From Saccharothrix espanaensis DSM 44229 (lineage in GTDB: Bacteria; Actinomycetota; Actinomycetes; Mycobacteriales; Pseudonocardiaceae), in NCBI RefSeq assembly GCF_000328705.1, contig NC_019673.1, positions 7,761,501 to 7,825,500 of the forward strand: 64,000 bases of DNA, in the 5' to 3' direction. The translations under genes and the position numbers were made by a program. Positions 9,011 to 18,074 of this stretch are shown piece by piece (within the stretch, counting starts at the first letter, position 1; the number at the start of each line of letters is the position of its first letter). Below the pieces are notes generated by a model. It saw only the letters and a list, made by a program, of their open reading frames with translations, was not told the origin of the DNA and made no database searches.

Positions 9011-9370
9011 CTACGCCCCGACGATCGTGCCGTCCGCCCGCAACTCCTCGATCTCCGCGCCCACCGCGCGCGAGTCGCAGGTCGCGTCGGTGGTGCCCTG
9101 GCGCTGGTCGATGGTGGTCCACGGGCTGCGCGCGAACCGGCCGTCCTCGCAGGCCACGATGACCCGGAAGGTGCCCGTCCCGTGGCACCGGCCGCTGCCC
9201 GTGCGGTCGTGCACCTCCGCCGCGCAGTCGCGCAGCAGGCTCTGCGGAGCCGACGTGACCGGCGGCTCGGTCACCGGACCGGGGGTCGACGCGGTGGGCC
9301 GGGCGGCCGAGGCGGTGATGGGGAAGGCGTGCAGGGCGAGCAGGAACAGCAACAGGACGACGGATCGCAT
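9011..9370 (-). CDS. Small secreted four-cysteine protein
   Basis: This 119-residue protein begins with a clear signal peptide (MRSVVLLLFLLALHAFPITA, with AxA-like cleavage near SAA). A Pro/Thr linker follows, then a compact domain with four cysteines (RDC, GRCHG, VACED, ATCDS) that could form two disulfides. I do not recognise a family. An ATG nine bases upstream is an alternative start. It lies 68 bases downstream of a trypsin-like protease on the same strand, so a secreted partner or inhibitor of that protease is possible but is only a context-based guess. Confidence 0.6.
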   Translation of the reverse strand: MRSVVLLLFLLALHAFPITASAARPTASTPGPVTEPPVTSAPQSLLRDCAAEVHDRTGSGRCHGTGTFRVIVACEDGRFARSPWTTIDQRQGTTDATCDSRAVGAEIEELRADGTIVGA

Positions 9371-9438
9371 GATCAACATCCAACCGGGGTGCCGTGCCCA
9401 CGCCGGAGAACCACCCGAACGTGGGCACGGCGTCGGGT

Positions 9439-10218
9439 TTAGGAGTCGATCTGCTGGGTGAGCACGGAGTTGTACGTGGCGATCCGGGCGTACACGCCGG
9501 GGTAGCCCGCCGACGCGCAGCCACGACCCCAGGAGGTCGCGCCGATCAGCTTGCCGCCGGCCACGATCGGGCCGCCGGAGTCGCCCTGGCAGGTGTCGGT
9601 GCCGCCCTGCGGGTAGCCGGCGCACACCATCGCGGAGGCGTTGTACTGCGGGTAGGACTGCTTGCAGCTGGTGTCCGAGACGACCGGGACGGACGCCTTG
9701 AGCAGGTAGCGCGACGCCGAGCCGCCGGACGACGTGGTGCCCCAGCCCAGGATCGTGGTGCTGGTGCCCGCGGCGTACAGCGCGGTGTCGGACGGGCCAG
9801 CCAGCGGCAGGTAGGCCGACGTGATGTTGCGGTCGAGCGTGAGCACCGACACGTCGTAGCCGGACGTGGCGCTGCGGTAGCTCGGGTGGATCCAGATCTT
9901 CGTCACCGAGGCGACGATGCCCGCGGTGCTCTGCTTGTCCTCACGGCCCCACACCACGCGGGTGCTCGCGGCGGAGCGACCGCTGGTGCAGTGCGCGGCG
10001 GTGACGACCTTGTTGCCCTTCACCAGGGTGCCGCCGCAGAACTGGCCGCCGCTGGACGTGGCCAGGTAGACGGTCCACGGGTACTGGCTGATGGTCGCGC
10101 GGGTCCCGCCGACGATGTAGGGCGACACGTCGGCACTCGCCGGCACGACGGTGAGCAGGCCGACCGCGGCGACGGCGGCGGCCAGAGCGGTGATCAGGCG
10201 ATGCAGGGTTTTCGCCAT
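9439..10218 (-). CDS. Secreted trypsin-like serine protease (S1A)
   Basis: The 259-residue precursor has a signal peptide to about ASA, a short propeptide and mature enzyme beginning IVGGTRATISQYPW. The catalytic triad is visible: His in VVTAAHCTSG, Asp in SGYDVSVLTLD and Ser in DTCQGDSGGP. Asp six residues before the serine predicts trypsin-like cleavage after Arg/Lys. Cysteine pairs match the Streptomyces griseus trypsin pattern. The start has GGAAGGA twelve bases upstream. It is one of four such proteases within 17 kb; here it sits between the cob genes and a small secreted protein. Confidence 0.93.
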   Translation of the reverse strand: MAKTLHRLITALAAAVAAVGLLTVVPASADVSPYIVGGTRATISQYPWTVYLATSSGGQFCGGTLVKGNKVVTAAHCTSGRSAASTRVVWGREDKQSTAGIVASVTKIWIHPSYRSATSGYDVSVLTLDRNITSAYLPLAGPSDTALYAAGTSTTILGWGTTSSGGSASRYLLKASVPVVSDTSCKQSYPQYNASAMVCAGYPQGGTDTCQGDSGGPIVAGGKLIGATSWGRGCASAGYPGVYARIATYNSVLTQQIDS

Positions 10219-10521
10219 GGGTGCGCTCGATCCTTCCGGACAGGTTGACGGCAGGCGGCGTCTCCCCAGCTAGGACCAAAACCGCATGCCCGACAAGCGC
10301 CAATCCCGGCTTCACAGTTGACGCGCGGCGTTCCTCGCACCCAAAACACGCCTACACGCAACGATGTGGCCACCCCACGGCGAATCGTTGTCACACGCCC
10401 CGACGCGGCACCCGGCACGGCGCGGTCGGTCGGCGCGGTCGGTCGGCGCGGTCGGTCGGCGCGGTCGGTCGGCGCGGTCGGCGCGGCCCGGTGTCGACGG
10501 CCCGGCGTCGACGGCCGGGGG
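10219..10521. other. Intergenic region with tandem repeats
   Basis: About 300 bases separate the protease start from the end of the cbiG-cobJ gene. The half nearest the protease should contain its promoter, although I cannot place -35/-10 boxes with confidence. The other half holds a 12-base tandem array (separate entry). No gene is seen. Confidence 0.5.
10422..10484. repeat. 12-bp tandem repeat array
   Basis: The unit GCGGTCGGTCGG is repeated in tandem just over four times, with the last copy shortened, and is followed by a duplicated GTCGACGGC motif. It lies immediately downstream of the truncated cobJ coding end, so slippage here may mark where the gene's 3' part was lost. Confidence 0.85.
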
Positions 10522-11778
10522 TCAGGAGGTGACGCCGCCGACCCGGACGACCTCGGCCCGCACCGGACCCTCCAGCACCGGACCGCCGGCGCGGCCGACG
10601 AACGCGACCGCCGCGCCGGCCTCGGCCAGCCCGACCGCCCCGTCGGCCGCCACCCGGGTCCCGGGTCGCAGCAGGTGCCGGACCTGGGCCACGCACTCGT
10701 CGGTGCCCACCACGACCGACGCCCGCCGCAGCTCGGCCTCGGCGCGCGGCGTGCGCTCGTCCGCGCCGCCCGGCCCGAGGCCGATCAGCGCGAGCCGGCC
10801 GCGCGGCAGCACCCGGGCCGCCGCCACGGTCACCGCCGCGCCCTTGACCTTCTCCACCGCGATCTCCACCCGGCCGCCGCCGGAGAGCTCCATCGCGCCG
10901 CGCAGCGCCGCCGCCTCGGCCACGCTCGGGATGCCGATCGCCAGCTCCGCCGGGTTCGGCACCGGGATCACCGCGAGCTCTTCGCCCGAGTACGCCAGCA
11001 GCGGCGCGGTGGTCGAGTCGTGCCAGAATCCCCAGTCCTCCAGGGCGTCGGCGATGCCCTGCTCGGCGGTCTTGCGGTCCAGCGTGGCGAACGCGCGCAC
11101 CGCGCGCAGGTCCAGCCCGCGCACCTCCAGCTCCGCCAACGCCTCCGACACGGCCGCCGAGGACACGCCGGTGCCCGACCCGACGCCGATCACCAGCGTG
11201 CGCGGCACCAGCCGCAGCTGACGTTCCGGCTGCGGCCCGGACGGGATCCGGTCGTCCAGCAGGACGGTCCACTCCGGGTGCCCCGACACGTCGTCCACCT
11301 GCACGTTGTCCGGCAGGGCGGGCAGCGGGAAGCCCAGCGGGTTGCGCAGCAGCACGGAGTCGCCGTCGCGCAGGGCCCCGCCGAACGCCGACAGGTCGCC
11401 GTCCACCACCACGTCGAGCAGCTCGACCAGCTCGTCCAGCGGCGAGGTCACCGACGCGGAGGTGACCACCGGGGCGCTGTCCAGCAGCTCGCCGATCCGC
11501 CCGGCCAGCGCGTCCACGCCGCCCAGCAGCGCCACCGCGAACCCGCCGTCGACGCACACCACGCCGGGGTCGGAGCGCTCGTCGCGCAGCAGCGGCGCGA
11601 CCAGCCGCACGGTGGCGTCCGTGCCGAGGAAGAACACCGCCGAGCCCAGCCTCGGCCACAACCGGCGCAGCGCCGGGCCGATCGGCCCGTCCGGCACCAC
11701 CGCGTCCGGCCCGAGGAATCCCGCCAGCTCGACGGCCGCCCGCCGCCCGCGCTCGCCGGCGGCGAACAACCCGATCAC
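10522..11778 (-). CDS. CbiG-CobJ fusion with truncated CobJ part
   Basis: The 418-residue protein starts VIGLFAAGERGRRAA, as expected for CbiG (cobalt-precorrin-5A hydrolase), with GGHxP-like and LVIGVGSGTGVSS motifs through about residue 325. It then enters a precorrin-3B C17-methyltransferase (CobJ) sequence, GRLALIGLGPGGADERTPRA. CobJ is normally about 240 residues, yet only about 90 remain before the stop, so the SAM-binding GSGD and later PGV/NP motifs are missing. The C17-methyltransferase activity is therefore doubtful and must come from elsewhere. GTG 11778 was chosen because GGAGG lies eight bases upstream. It is the last gene of the riboswitch-led cob run, 115 bases after cobL. Confidence 0.75.
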   Translation of the reverse strand: MIGLFAAGERGRRAAVELAGFLGPDAVVPDGPIGPALRRLWPRLGSAVFFLGTDATVRLVAPLLRDERSDPGVVCVDGGFAVALLGGVDALAGRIGELLDSAPVVTSASVTSPLDELVELLDVVVDGDLSAFGGALRDGDSVLLRNPLGFPLPALPDNVQVDDVSGHPEWTVLLDDRIPSGPQPERQLRLVPRTLVIGVGSGTGVSSAAVSEALAELEVRGLDLRAVRAFATLDRKTAEQGIADALEDWGFWHDSTTAPLLAYSGEELAVIPVPNPAELAIGIPSVAEAAALRGAMELSGGGRVEIAVEKVKGAAVTVAAARVLPRGRLALIGLGPGGADERTPRAEAELRRASVVVGTDECVAQVRHLLRPGTRVAADGAVGLAEAGAAVAFVGRAGGPVLEGPVRAEVVRVGGVTS

Positions 11779-11893
11779 GCCCACGTCCTCCACATCACGA
11801 CCGCTCCACGCTCCCGCGAAGCTTCCCACGCCCGACCGGCAGCCAAGACCTCTCCCCCGCACACCCGCGCCCCGATCCACGTGCGGTGGTGCG

Positions 11894-12735
11894 TCACGAC
11901 TTCCTGGTGCCCCACAACACCGTCACCGGGTTCACCGCGAGCAGGGTGCCGCCGATCAGCCGGGCCGCCGAGAGCTGGCTGCCCGAGACCTCGTACCCGG
12001 CCTCGACGAGCGCGTCCCGCGCGGGCACCACCAGTTCCAGGTCGGCGGTGGCCACCACGACCCGTCGCGCGCCGACCCGGGCGCACTGGCGCACCACGTC
12101 CGGCCCGCCGCCGCCGACGAACACCGCGTCCGGGCGGGGCAGGTCGGCGGCCTCGGCCAGCGGCGACTCCACCACCCGCACGTCCACGCCGTGCGCGGAG
12201 GCGTTGGCGATGATCCGCACGCACTGCACCGGGTCCTGCTCCACGGCGACGACCGCCGCGCCCAGCCGGGCGCACTCGACGCCGATCGCGCCGGGGCCCG
12301 CGCCGACGTCCCACACCAGCGTGCCGGGGCGGGGCGCGAGCCGAAAGGGGCGAGCGCGCGCACCTCGGCGGTGGCCACCATGCCGTCGCGGTGGGCGAAA
12401 TCGTCGTCCGGCAGCGCCCAGCCGCCGGGCGAGGGCGTCCACCCGGCGTCCGCCGCGCAGAGCGCGAAACCCGGCTCGACCCAGCGCCGCACGACGGCGT
12501 CCGCCGGGTCCACCACGGACAGTCCGGACGCGTCGGCCACGGTGAGCGTGCGCCGCCAGCCGGACAGGCCCCGGGCCAGCTCCGCCGGGTCCGCGCCGGA
12601 CAGCGCGACGGCGGGCCGCGCGCGGCACACGTTGAGCGCGTGGCGCAGGCCCTGCGCCTCGACGTCCACCACGGTCACCGAGTCCCACGTCCGACCGGCG
12701 TCGGCGAGGAACCCGTGCAGCGCGACGACGTCCAC
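11894..12735 (-). pseudogene. cobL: cobL (CbiE-CbiT type), frameshifted and with short CbiE part
   Basis: Two frames together encode a precorrin-6Y C5,15-methyltransferase. The first runs from GTG 12735 (VDVVALHGF) to about 12343 and ends HRDGMVATAEVRALAPF. The second continues RLAPRPGTLVWDVGAGPGAI through GTRKS. Adding one base in the CCCCTTTCGG run restores a single frame of 281 codons. The CbiT half (decarboxylating C15 methylation) is complete with its DVGAGPG SAM-binding motif. The CbiE-like part is only about 130 residues, against about 200 usually, and lacks the N-terminal SAM-binding part. The gene starts one base after the cobM stop. It is either a real lesion or a sequencing indel. 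Confidence 0.75.
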
Positions 12736-12736
12736 G

Positions 12737-13978
12737 TCAGTTGGCGCGCTTGGGCTTCTTGGCCCGCGACGCGGCCGGCTTGCGCGGTGTGGTGCTGGCC
12801 TGGACCGTGGTCGGCTTGCGCTTGGCCGCCGCCGCGACGGTCGGCTTCGGCTTGGGCGGCTCGACCGCCGCCACCACCGACCCGGCACCCACGGACCCGG
12901 CCGCCGAGGCTCCGGCACCCGAGGTTCCAGCAGCCGGGGTTCCAGCAGCCGGGGTTCCAGCACCGGACGACCCGGCAGCCGACGGCCCGACGCCCGAGGC
13001 CGCCGCGCCGGCATCCGCCGACCCGACCCCCGTCGACCCGAGTTCGGCCGGCGTGGGGTCGACCTGGCCGGGCGCGGGGTCCTCGGCGGGCGCGGTCACC
13101 AGTTCCAGCACCGGGTCGTCGGTGCCCGGCTTCGGCTTGGCGGGGGCGGACCGGCGGGCCCGCGCGGTCTCCTGCCAGTCGTGCACCGCGGACCACGCGG
13201 CGACCGAGGCGGAGTCGCGGGACGCGCGCATCGACCACTTCGACCGGGTCCGGCGCACCGGCTCGTCACCGGCCACCGCGCGCCGGGCCGGGGCGGGCTT
13301 GAGCACCTCGCCGACCAGGAACAGCGTGGTGCGGTAGAGCTTGTGCTCCTTGACGCACGCCTCCAGCTCGCCCAGCGTGGTCTGCGCGACCGTCTCGTCG
13401 GGCAGGGAAACCTTGTACGCCACCACGACCGGCGTGTCGTCGGAGTAGCCGCCCGCGCGCAGCTGCTCCACGATCCGGCCGGTCCGCGCGCCGGACGCGC
13501 TGATCGCCATCGTGGTGCCGTGCGCGGCGAACTCGGCCACGTGCTCCGCGCCCTCGGGCCCGGTCAGCACCACCGACTGCGCGACGTCCGAAGTGGTCAG
13601 TTCGCGCCCGACGGACGCGCCCACGGCGGACACCGCCGACACGCCGGGCACGACGTCGACGGCCAGCCCGAGCTTCTGGCACGTCTCGTACTGCTCGCGC
13701 AGGCCGCCCCACAGCGACGGGTCGCCCGCGTGCAGCCGCACGACGTCGAGCTTGCTCGCCGACGCGCGCCGGTACAGGTCCACCACCTCGGACTCGGACA
13801 CCCGGGAGAAGTCCACGAGTTCCGCGTCCGGGCGGGCGTGCTCGCGCACGCACTCGGCTTCGACGACGGCGGGCGACCACACCACCACGTCGGCCTCGGC
13901 CATCCGCTTCGCGCCGCGGACGGTGATGAGATCGGCGGCACCGGGACCGGCGCCCACGAAGGAGACCCGACCAGTCAT
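12737..13978 (-). CDS. cobM: Precorrin-4 C11-methyltransferase with long C-terminal extension
   Basis: The first 250 residues of this 413-residue protein are a canonical CobM: VSFVGAGPGAADLITVRGAK, VVRLHAGDPSLWGGLREQ, VVPGVSAVSAVGASVGRELT and ISASGARTGRIVEQL. It methylates C11 of precorrin-4 using S-adenosylmethionine in corrin-ring synthesis. The remaining 160 residues are atypical: a basic stretch (RRTRSKWSMRASRD) leads into Ala/Gly/Pro/Ser repeats (AAGTPAAGTSGAG) and a Lys-rich end (AAKRKPTT, RAKKPKRAN) resembling histone-like tails. CobM usually ends near residue 260. The gene is in the cob run, 65 bases after cobB, and cobL follows after one base. Confidence 0.92.
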   Translation of the reverse strand: MTGRVSFVGAGPGAADLITVRGAKRMAEADVVVWSPAVVEAECVREHARPDAELVDFSRVSESEVVDLYRRASASKLDVVRLHAGDPSLWGGLREQYETCQKLGLAVDVVPGVSAVSAVGASVGRELTTSDVAQSVVLTGPEGAEHVAEFAAHGTTMAISASGARTGRIVEQLRAGGYSDDTPVVVAYKVSLPDETVAQTTLGELEACVKEHKLYRTTLFLVGEVLKPAPARRAVAGDEPVRRTRSKWSMRASRDSASVAAWSAVHDWQETARARRSAPAKPKPGTDDPVLELVTAPAEDPAPGQVDPTPAELGSTGVGSADAGAAASGVGPSAAGSSGAGTPAAGTPAAGTSGAGASAAGSVGAGSVVAAVEPPKPKPTVAAAAKRKPTTVQASTTPRKPAASRAKKPKRAN

Positions 13979-14043
13979 CACAACTGCTCCCCACGACGTG
14001 TTCGGCTTGGTGGGCAAGGACCGTACCGCGCCGGCGCGAACCA

Positions 14044-15429
14044 CTATCGAGTGGCCTCGTACCGCACGGACTCGGTCGCGCAGGCCCGTACGAAGCGGGC
14101 CACCGCCTCCGGCGCGGACGCCGGGTGCGTGTGCAGGTACGAGGCGTGCACGCCGTCGAGCACGAACCCCTCGGCCACCGGCCGCTGGTCGTGGCCGCGC
14201 CACTGCCAGGCCGGCCGGGCTCCCCCCGACGTGCCGGAGGACACGCTGAGGGTCGTCCGGTGGAACTCGTGCCCGGTGATCCGGGTACCGGCCGAGGCCA
14301 GCACCGAGTCGACCGGCGCGACGGCGTCGCGGTAGCCCAGGGTGAGCCGGGGCGTCATCGAGCCGACCGCGTCGACCACCCCGCACATCGGCACGCCGTC
14401 GAGCTCGCGCGCCAGGTAGAGCAGGCCGCCGCACTCGGCGTGCACCGGTCCGCCGGAGCGCGCGAACGCGGCGACGGCGGCGCGCAGCCCGTCGTTGGCG
14501 GACAGCTCGGCGGCGTGCTGCTCGGGGAACCCGCCGGGCAGCACGAGGCCGGCCGTGCCGTCCGGGAGGTCCCGGTCCCGCAACGGGTCGAGCACGACGA
14601 CGTCCGCGCCGGCCGCGCGCAGCAGCTCGGTGTGCTCGGCGTAGCCGAAGGTGAACGCCGCGCCGCCGGCGACCGCGACGACCGGCGCGCCCGGCACCGG
14701 GTCGACCTCGGCGGCCGGGTCCCAGGTGGGCAAGGCCCGCGCGGGCACCTGCGCGGCCAGCCGGCGCACCGCCGCCAGGTCGACGTGCTCGGCGACGGCG
14801 GCGGCGATCGCGTCCACGGCGTCCAGCGCGGGCTGCCCGTGCTCGGCGGCGGTGACCAGGCCCAGGTGCCGGGACGGCAGCCGGAACTTCTCGTCGCGCG
14901 GCAGCACGCCCAGCACCTCCAGCCCGACCTCGGCGCACGCGCCGCGCAGCACGTGCTCGTGCCGCGCGGAGCCGACCTGGTTGAGGACCACGCCGCCCAG
15001 CCGCACGGTCGGGTCGTAGCCGCGGAACCCGTGCAGCAGGGCGGCCAGGCTGCGGCTCTGGCCGCGCGCGTCGACCACGAACAGCACCGGCGCGGACAGC
15101 AGCTTGGCGACGTGCGCGGTGGAGCCGATGCCCTCGGTGTCCACCCGCCCGTCGAACAGGCCCATCACGCCCTCGACCACGGCCAGGTCGCAGCCGCGCG
15201 CGCCGTGCGCGAACAGCGAGGCGACCCGGTGCTCGCCGACCATGACCGGGTCGAGGTTGCGGCCCGGCCGGCCGGTGGCCAGGCCGTGGTAGCCGGGGTC
15301 GATGTAGTCCGGTCCGACCTTGAAGGGGGCCACCCGGTCGCCCGTGCGGCGCAGCGCCGCCATCAGGCCGGTGGCCACGGTGGTCTTGCCGCTGCCCGAC
15401 GCGGGGGCGGCGACCACCAGGCGGTTCAC
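14044..15429 (-). CDS. cobB: Cobyrinate a,c-diamide synthase
   Basis: The 461-residue protein has an N-terminal dethiobiotin-synthetase-like ATPase domain with P-loop APASGSGKTTVATGL near residue 7. Its C-terminal glutamine amidotransferase domain has the catalytic cysteine in HAECGGLLYLA (about residue 330) and a late GHEFHRTT histidine. It amidates the a and c carboxylates of (hydrogeno)byrinic acid with glutamine and ATP. GTG 15429 is the start: its GTGA overlaps the cobO stop by four bases, implying translational coupling. Length matches the family. Confidence 0.95.
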   Translation of the reverse strand: MNRLVVAAPASGSGKTTVATGLMAALRRTGDRVAPFKVGPDYIDPGYHGLATGRPGRNLDPVMVGEHRVASLFAHGARGCDLAVVEGVMGLFDGRVDTEGIGSTAHVAKLLSAPVLFVVDARGQSRSLAALLHGFRGYDPTVRLGGVVLNQVGSARHEHVLRGACAEVGLEVLGVLPRDEKFRLPSRHLGLVTAAEHGQPALDAVDAIAAAVAEHVDLAAVRRLAAQVPARALPTWDPAAEVDPVPGAPVVAVAGGAAFTFGYAEHTELLRAAGADVVVLDPLRDRDLPDGTAGLVLPGGFPEQHAAELSANDGLRAAVAAFARSGGPVHAECGGLLYLARELDGVPMCGVVDAVGSMTPRLTLGYRDAVAPVDSVLASAGTRITGHEFHRTTLSVSSGTSGGARPAWQWRGHDQRPVAEGFVLDGVHASYLHTHPASAPEAVARFVRACATESVRYEATR

Positions 15430-16040
15430 CACTCGATCCCCTTCTGGCCCTTCTGCCCCGCGTCCATCGGGTGCTTGACCTTGGTCATCTCCACCACGAG
15501 GTCGGCGGCGTCGACCAGCGCCGGCGGCGCGTACCGGCCGGTGATCACGACGTGCTGGTGGCCGGGCCGCTCGCGCAGGGCGGTGACCACCTCGTCCACG
15601 TCCACCCAGCCCCAGTGCAGCGGGTAGGTGAACTCGTCGAGCACGTAGACGCCGTGCTGCCCGGCGGCCAGCCGGCGGGCGATCTCGCGCCAGCCCTCCA
15701 GCGCCGCGGCGGCGTGGTCCTCCTCGGTGCCCGCCTTGCGGGACCAGGACCAGCCCTCGCCCATCTTGTGCCACTCGACGGGGCCGCCCTCACCGGTCTG
15801 CTCGTGCAGCCGGCCCAGCGCGCGGAACGCCGACTCCTCGCCGACCTTCCACTTCGCCGACTTCACGAACTGGAAGACGCCGATCGACCAGCCCTGGTTC
15901 CACCCGCGCAGCGCGAGCCCGAACGCGGCGGTCGACTTCCCCTTCATCTCGCCGGTGTGCAGGATGGTCAGCGGGCGGTTGCGCCGCTGCCTGGTGGTGA
16001 GCCCGTCGACCGGGACGACGGACGGCTGGCCTTGGGGCAC
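15426..16040 (-). CDS. cobO: Cob(I)yrinic acid a,c-diamide adenosyltransferase
   Basis: The 204-residue protein has the CobO/BtuR P-loop HTGEMKGKSTAAFGLALR near residue 30, with GWSIGVFQFVKSAKWKVGEE following. It ends ADLVVEMTKVKHPMDAGQKG, which matches the family C-terminus. It transfers the adenosyl group from ATP to the reduced cobalt of the corrinoid. It starts nine bases after the chelatase stop and overlaps cobB by four bases, so the three are clearly one operon. Confidence 0.95.
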   Translation of the reverse strand: MPQGQPSVVPVDGLTTRQRRNRPLTILHTGEMKGKSTAAFGLALRGWNQGWSIGVFQFVKSAKWKVGEESAFRALGRLHEQTGEGGPVEWHKMGEGWSWSRKAGTEEDHAAAALEGWREIARRLAAGQHGVYVLDEFTYPLHWGWVDVDEVVTALRERPGHQHVVITGRYAPPALVDAADLVVEMTKVKHPMDAGQKGQKGIEW

Positions 16041-16049
16041 GGCGGTCTC

Positions 16050-18050
16050 CTAGGCGGCCCGCGCGGCGCGCACGACGCCGGCGACCTGGTCGGCGGACAG
16101 TTCTTCCAGGCGCAGGCACACGGCGTCCAGCGCTTCGGCGACCCGGCCCGCGAGGCCGAGCCGGACGTGGCCGGACTCGCAGTCCACGACCACCGCGGCG
16201 ACCTCGTCGGCGGCCAGCAGGCCGGCCGCGCGCAGGGCGTCGCGCATCGGGTCGCCGCCGGAACCGGTGGCGGTGGCGCGGCCGTCGGTGAGCAGCACCA
16301 GCAGCGGGCGGCGGCGCGGGTCGCGGACCCGCTCGGTGGCCAGCACCCGACGGGCGCGCAGCAGGCCGTCGGCGAGCGGGGTGCGCCCGCCGGTGCGCAG
16401 CTGCCGCAGCCGGGTGGCCGCCGCGTCCACGGAGTTCGTCGGCGGCAGGGCGGTCTCCGCGCCGGTGCCGCGGAAGGTGATCACGCCGACCTTGTCGCGC
16501 CGCTGGTAGGCGTCGCGCAGCAGCGAGACGACCGCGCCGCTGACCGCCGACATGCGCTGCCGCGCGGCCATCGAGCCGGACGCGTCGACCACGAACAGGA
16601 CCAGGTTGCTCTCCTTGCCCTCGCGGACCGACAGCCGCAGGTCGGTGCCGCGCAGCACCAGACCGGGGCCGCTGCGCCCGCGCGCGGCCTGGAACGGGGC
16701 CGCCGCGCCGAGCGTGCCCACCAGGTGCAGCCCCGAACCGTCCGCGGTGGACGCGCGGACCACCCGGCCGGTCCGCGCGCGGGCCCGGGAGCGCTTGCCG
16801 GGCGCGCCCTCGCCGACGCCGGGGACCTGGAGCAGCCGGGCCTTGAACGACGGCGCGGGGGCGTGCGTGCGCTCGCCGGACGACCCACCGGGCTGCTGCT
16901 GGGACGAGGTGTCCGAAGTGGACTCCGACGCGTCCGGCGGCAGCCCGCCGCCGTCGTCGGGGCCGTCCGGGTCGTCGTCCGGGCCGCTGTCGGTGCCGCT
17001 GTCCGGGCCGCTGTCGGGGTCGCTGTCGGGGTCGTCGGCGGCGTGCTCGGCACCCTGCCGCATGGCGTCGTCGAGCTGCTGCTCCTCCAGACCGGGCTCG
17101 TCGAAGGGGTCGCGGCGCTTGCGGTGCGGCAGGGCCAGCCGGACGGCGGCCTCCACGTCCTGCTCGGCGACCTCGTCCGCACCGCGCCACGCGGCGTGCG
17201 CGACGGCCGTGCGGGCGACCACGAGGTCCGCGCGCATCCCGTCGACCTCGAACGCGGCGCAGACGCCGGCGATCCGGCGCACCTCGGCGTCGGGCAGCAC
17301 GACGGCGGCCAGCCGGCCGCGCGCGTCCTCGATCCGGGCGGCCAGCGCGGCGTCCTCGGCGGCCCAGCGGTCCGCGAAGCCCTCCGGGTCGGCCTCGTAG
17401 GCCAGCCGGCGGCGGATGACCTCGGTGCGGGTGCCCACGTCACGGGAGGCCCGCACGGCCACGGTGAGGCCGAAGCGGTCCAGCAGCTGCGGCCGCAACT
17501 CGCCCTCCTCCGGGTTCATGGTGCCCACCAGGAGGAACGAGGCGGCGTGCGAGACGGACACGCCTTCGCGCTCGACGTGCGCGCGGCCCATCGCGGCGGC
17601 GTCCAGCAGCAGGTCCACCAGGTGGTCGTGCAGCAGGTTGACCTCGTCCACGTAGAGCACGCCCCGGTGGGCGGCGGCCAGCAGCCCCGGCTGGTAGGCG
17701 CGCACGCCCTCGGTCAGCGCGCGCTCCAGGTCCAGCGACCCGATCAGCCGGTCCTCGGTCGCGCCGACCGGGAGTTCCACCAGGCGCGCGGTGCGGCGCT
17801 CGGCCGGGCCGTCGTGCGGGCCGTCCGGGCAGTCGGCGGCCACGGCGGGGTCGCAGCCGAAGCGGCAGCCCGCGACCACCTCCAGCGCGGGCAGCAGGGC
17901 GGCCAAGGCGCGGACCACGGTCGACTTCGCGGTCCCCTTCTCGCCTCGGACGAGCACCCCGCCGATACCGGGGTGCACGGCGTTGAGCAACAGCGCCGTG
18001 CGGAGGTCGTCGTGGCCGACGACGGCGGAAAAGGGGAAACGCGCGCCCAT
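16050..18050 (-). CDS. Magnesium/cobalt-chelatase-like protein, fused I and D subunits
   Basis: The 666-residue protein joins a ChlI-type AAA+ ATPase to a ChlD-type VWA domain. Walker [15 protein letters not shown] is near residue 37, Walker [15 protein letters not shown] near 130, and [17 protein letters not shown] is the sensor region. An acidic linker ([15 protein letters not shown]) covers about residues 335-385. The C-terminal domain has the MIDAS motif [10 protein letters not shown] near 500 and [14 protein letters not shown]. It matches the M. tuberculosis Rv2850c type, which sits beside cobO. In cobalt insertion it would act with a CobN-like large subunit, which is not in this window. 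A cobalamin riboswitch precedes it, so the operon should be repressed by B12. Confidence 0.93.
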   Translation of the reverse strand: MGARFPFSAVVGHDDLRTALLLNAVHPGIGGVLVRGEKGTAKSTVVRALAALLPALEVVAGCRFGCDPAVAADCPDGPHDGPAERRTARLVELPVGATEDRLIGSLDLERALTEGVRAYQPGLLAAAHRGVLYVDEVNLLHDHLVDLLLDAAAMGRAHVEREGVSVSHAASFLLVGTMNPEEGELRPQLLDRFGLTVAVRASRDVGTRTEVIRRRLAYEADPEGFADRWAAEDAALAARIEDARGRLAAVVLPDAEVRRIAGVCAAFEVDGMRADLVVARTAVAHAAWRGADEVAEQDVEAAVRLALPHRKRRDPFDEPGLEEQQLDDAMRQGAEHAADDPDSDPDSGPDSGTDSGPDDDPDGPDDGGGLPPDASESTSDTSSQQQPGGSSGERTHAPAPSFKARLLQVPGVGEGAPGKRSRARARTGRVVRASTADGSGLHLVGTLGAAAPFQAARGRSGPGLVLRGTDLRLSVREGKESNLVLFVVDASGSMAARQRMSAVSGAVVSLLRDAYQRRDKVGVITFRGTGAETALPPTNSVDAAATRLRQLRTGGRTPLADGLLRARRVLATERVRDPRRRPLLVLLTDGRATATGSGGDPMRDALRAAGLLAADEVAAVVVDCESGHVRLGLAGRVAEALDAVCLRLEELSADQVAGVVRAARAA

Positions 18051-18074
18051 GCGGCGGTGTCCTTCCTCGGGTGT

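Noticed and set aside
10422-10484. Possible CRISPR array
   Set aside because: The repeats are 12 bases in direct tandem with no unique spacers.
12350-13014. An alternative longer N-terminus for CobL, upstream of GTG 12735
   Set aside because: The in-frame upstream codons overlap the CobM tail and translate to Arg/Pro-rich sequence with no CbiE motifs.
14125-15627. A long plus-strand frame across the cobB/cobO region
   Set aside because: It is a shadow of cobB and cobO; both have complete motifs on the minus strand.
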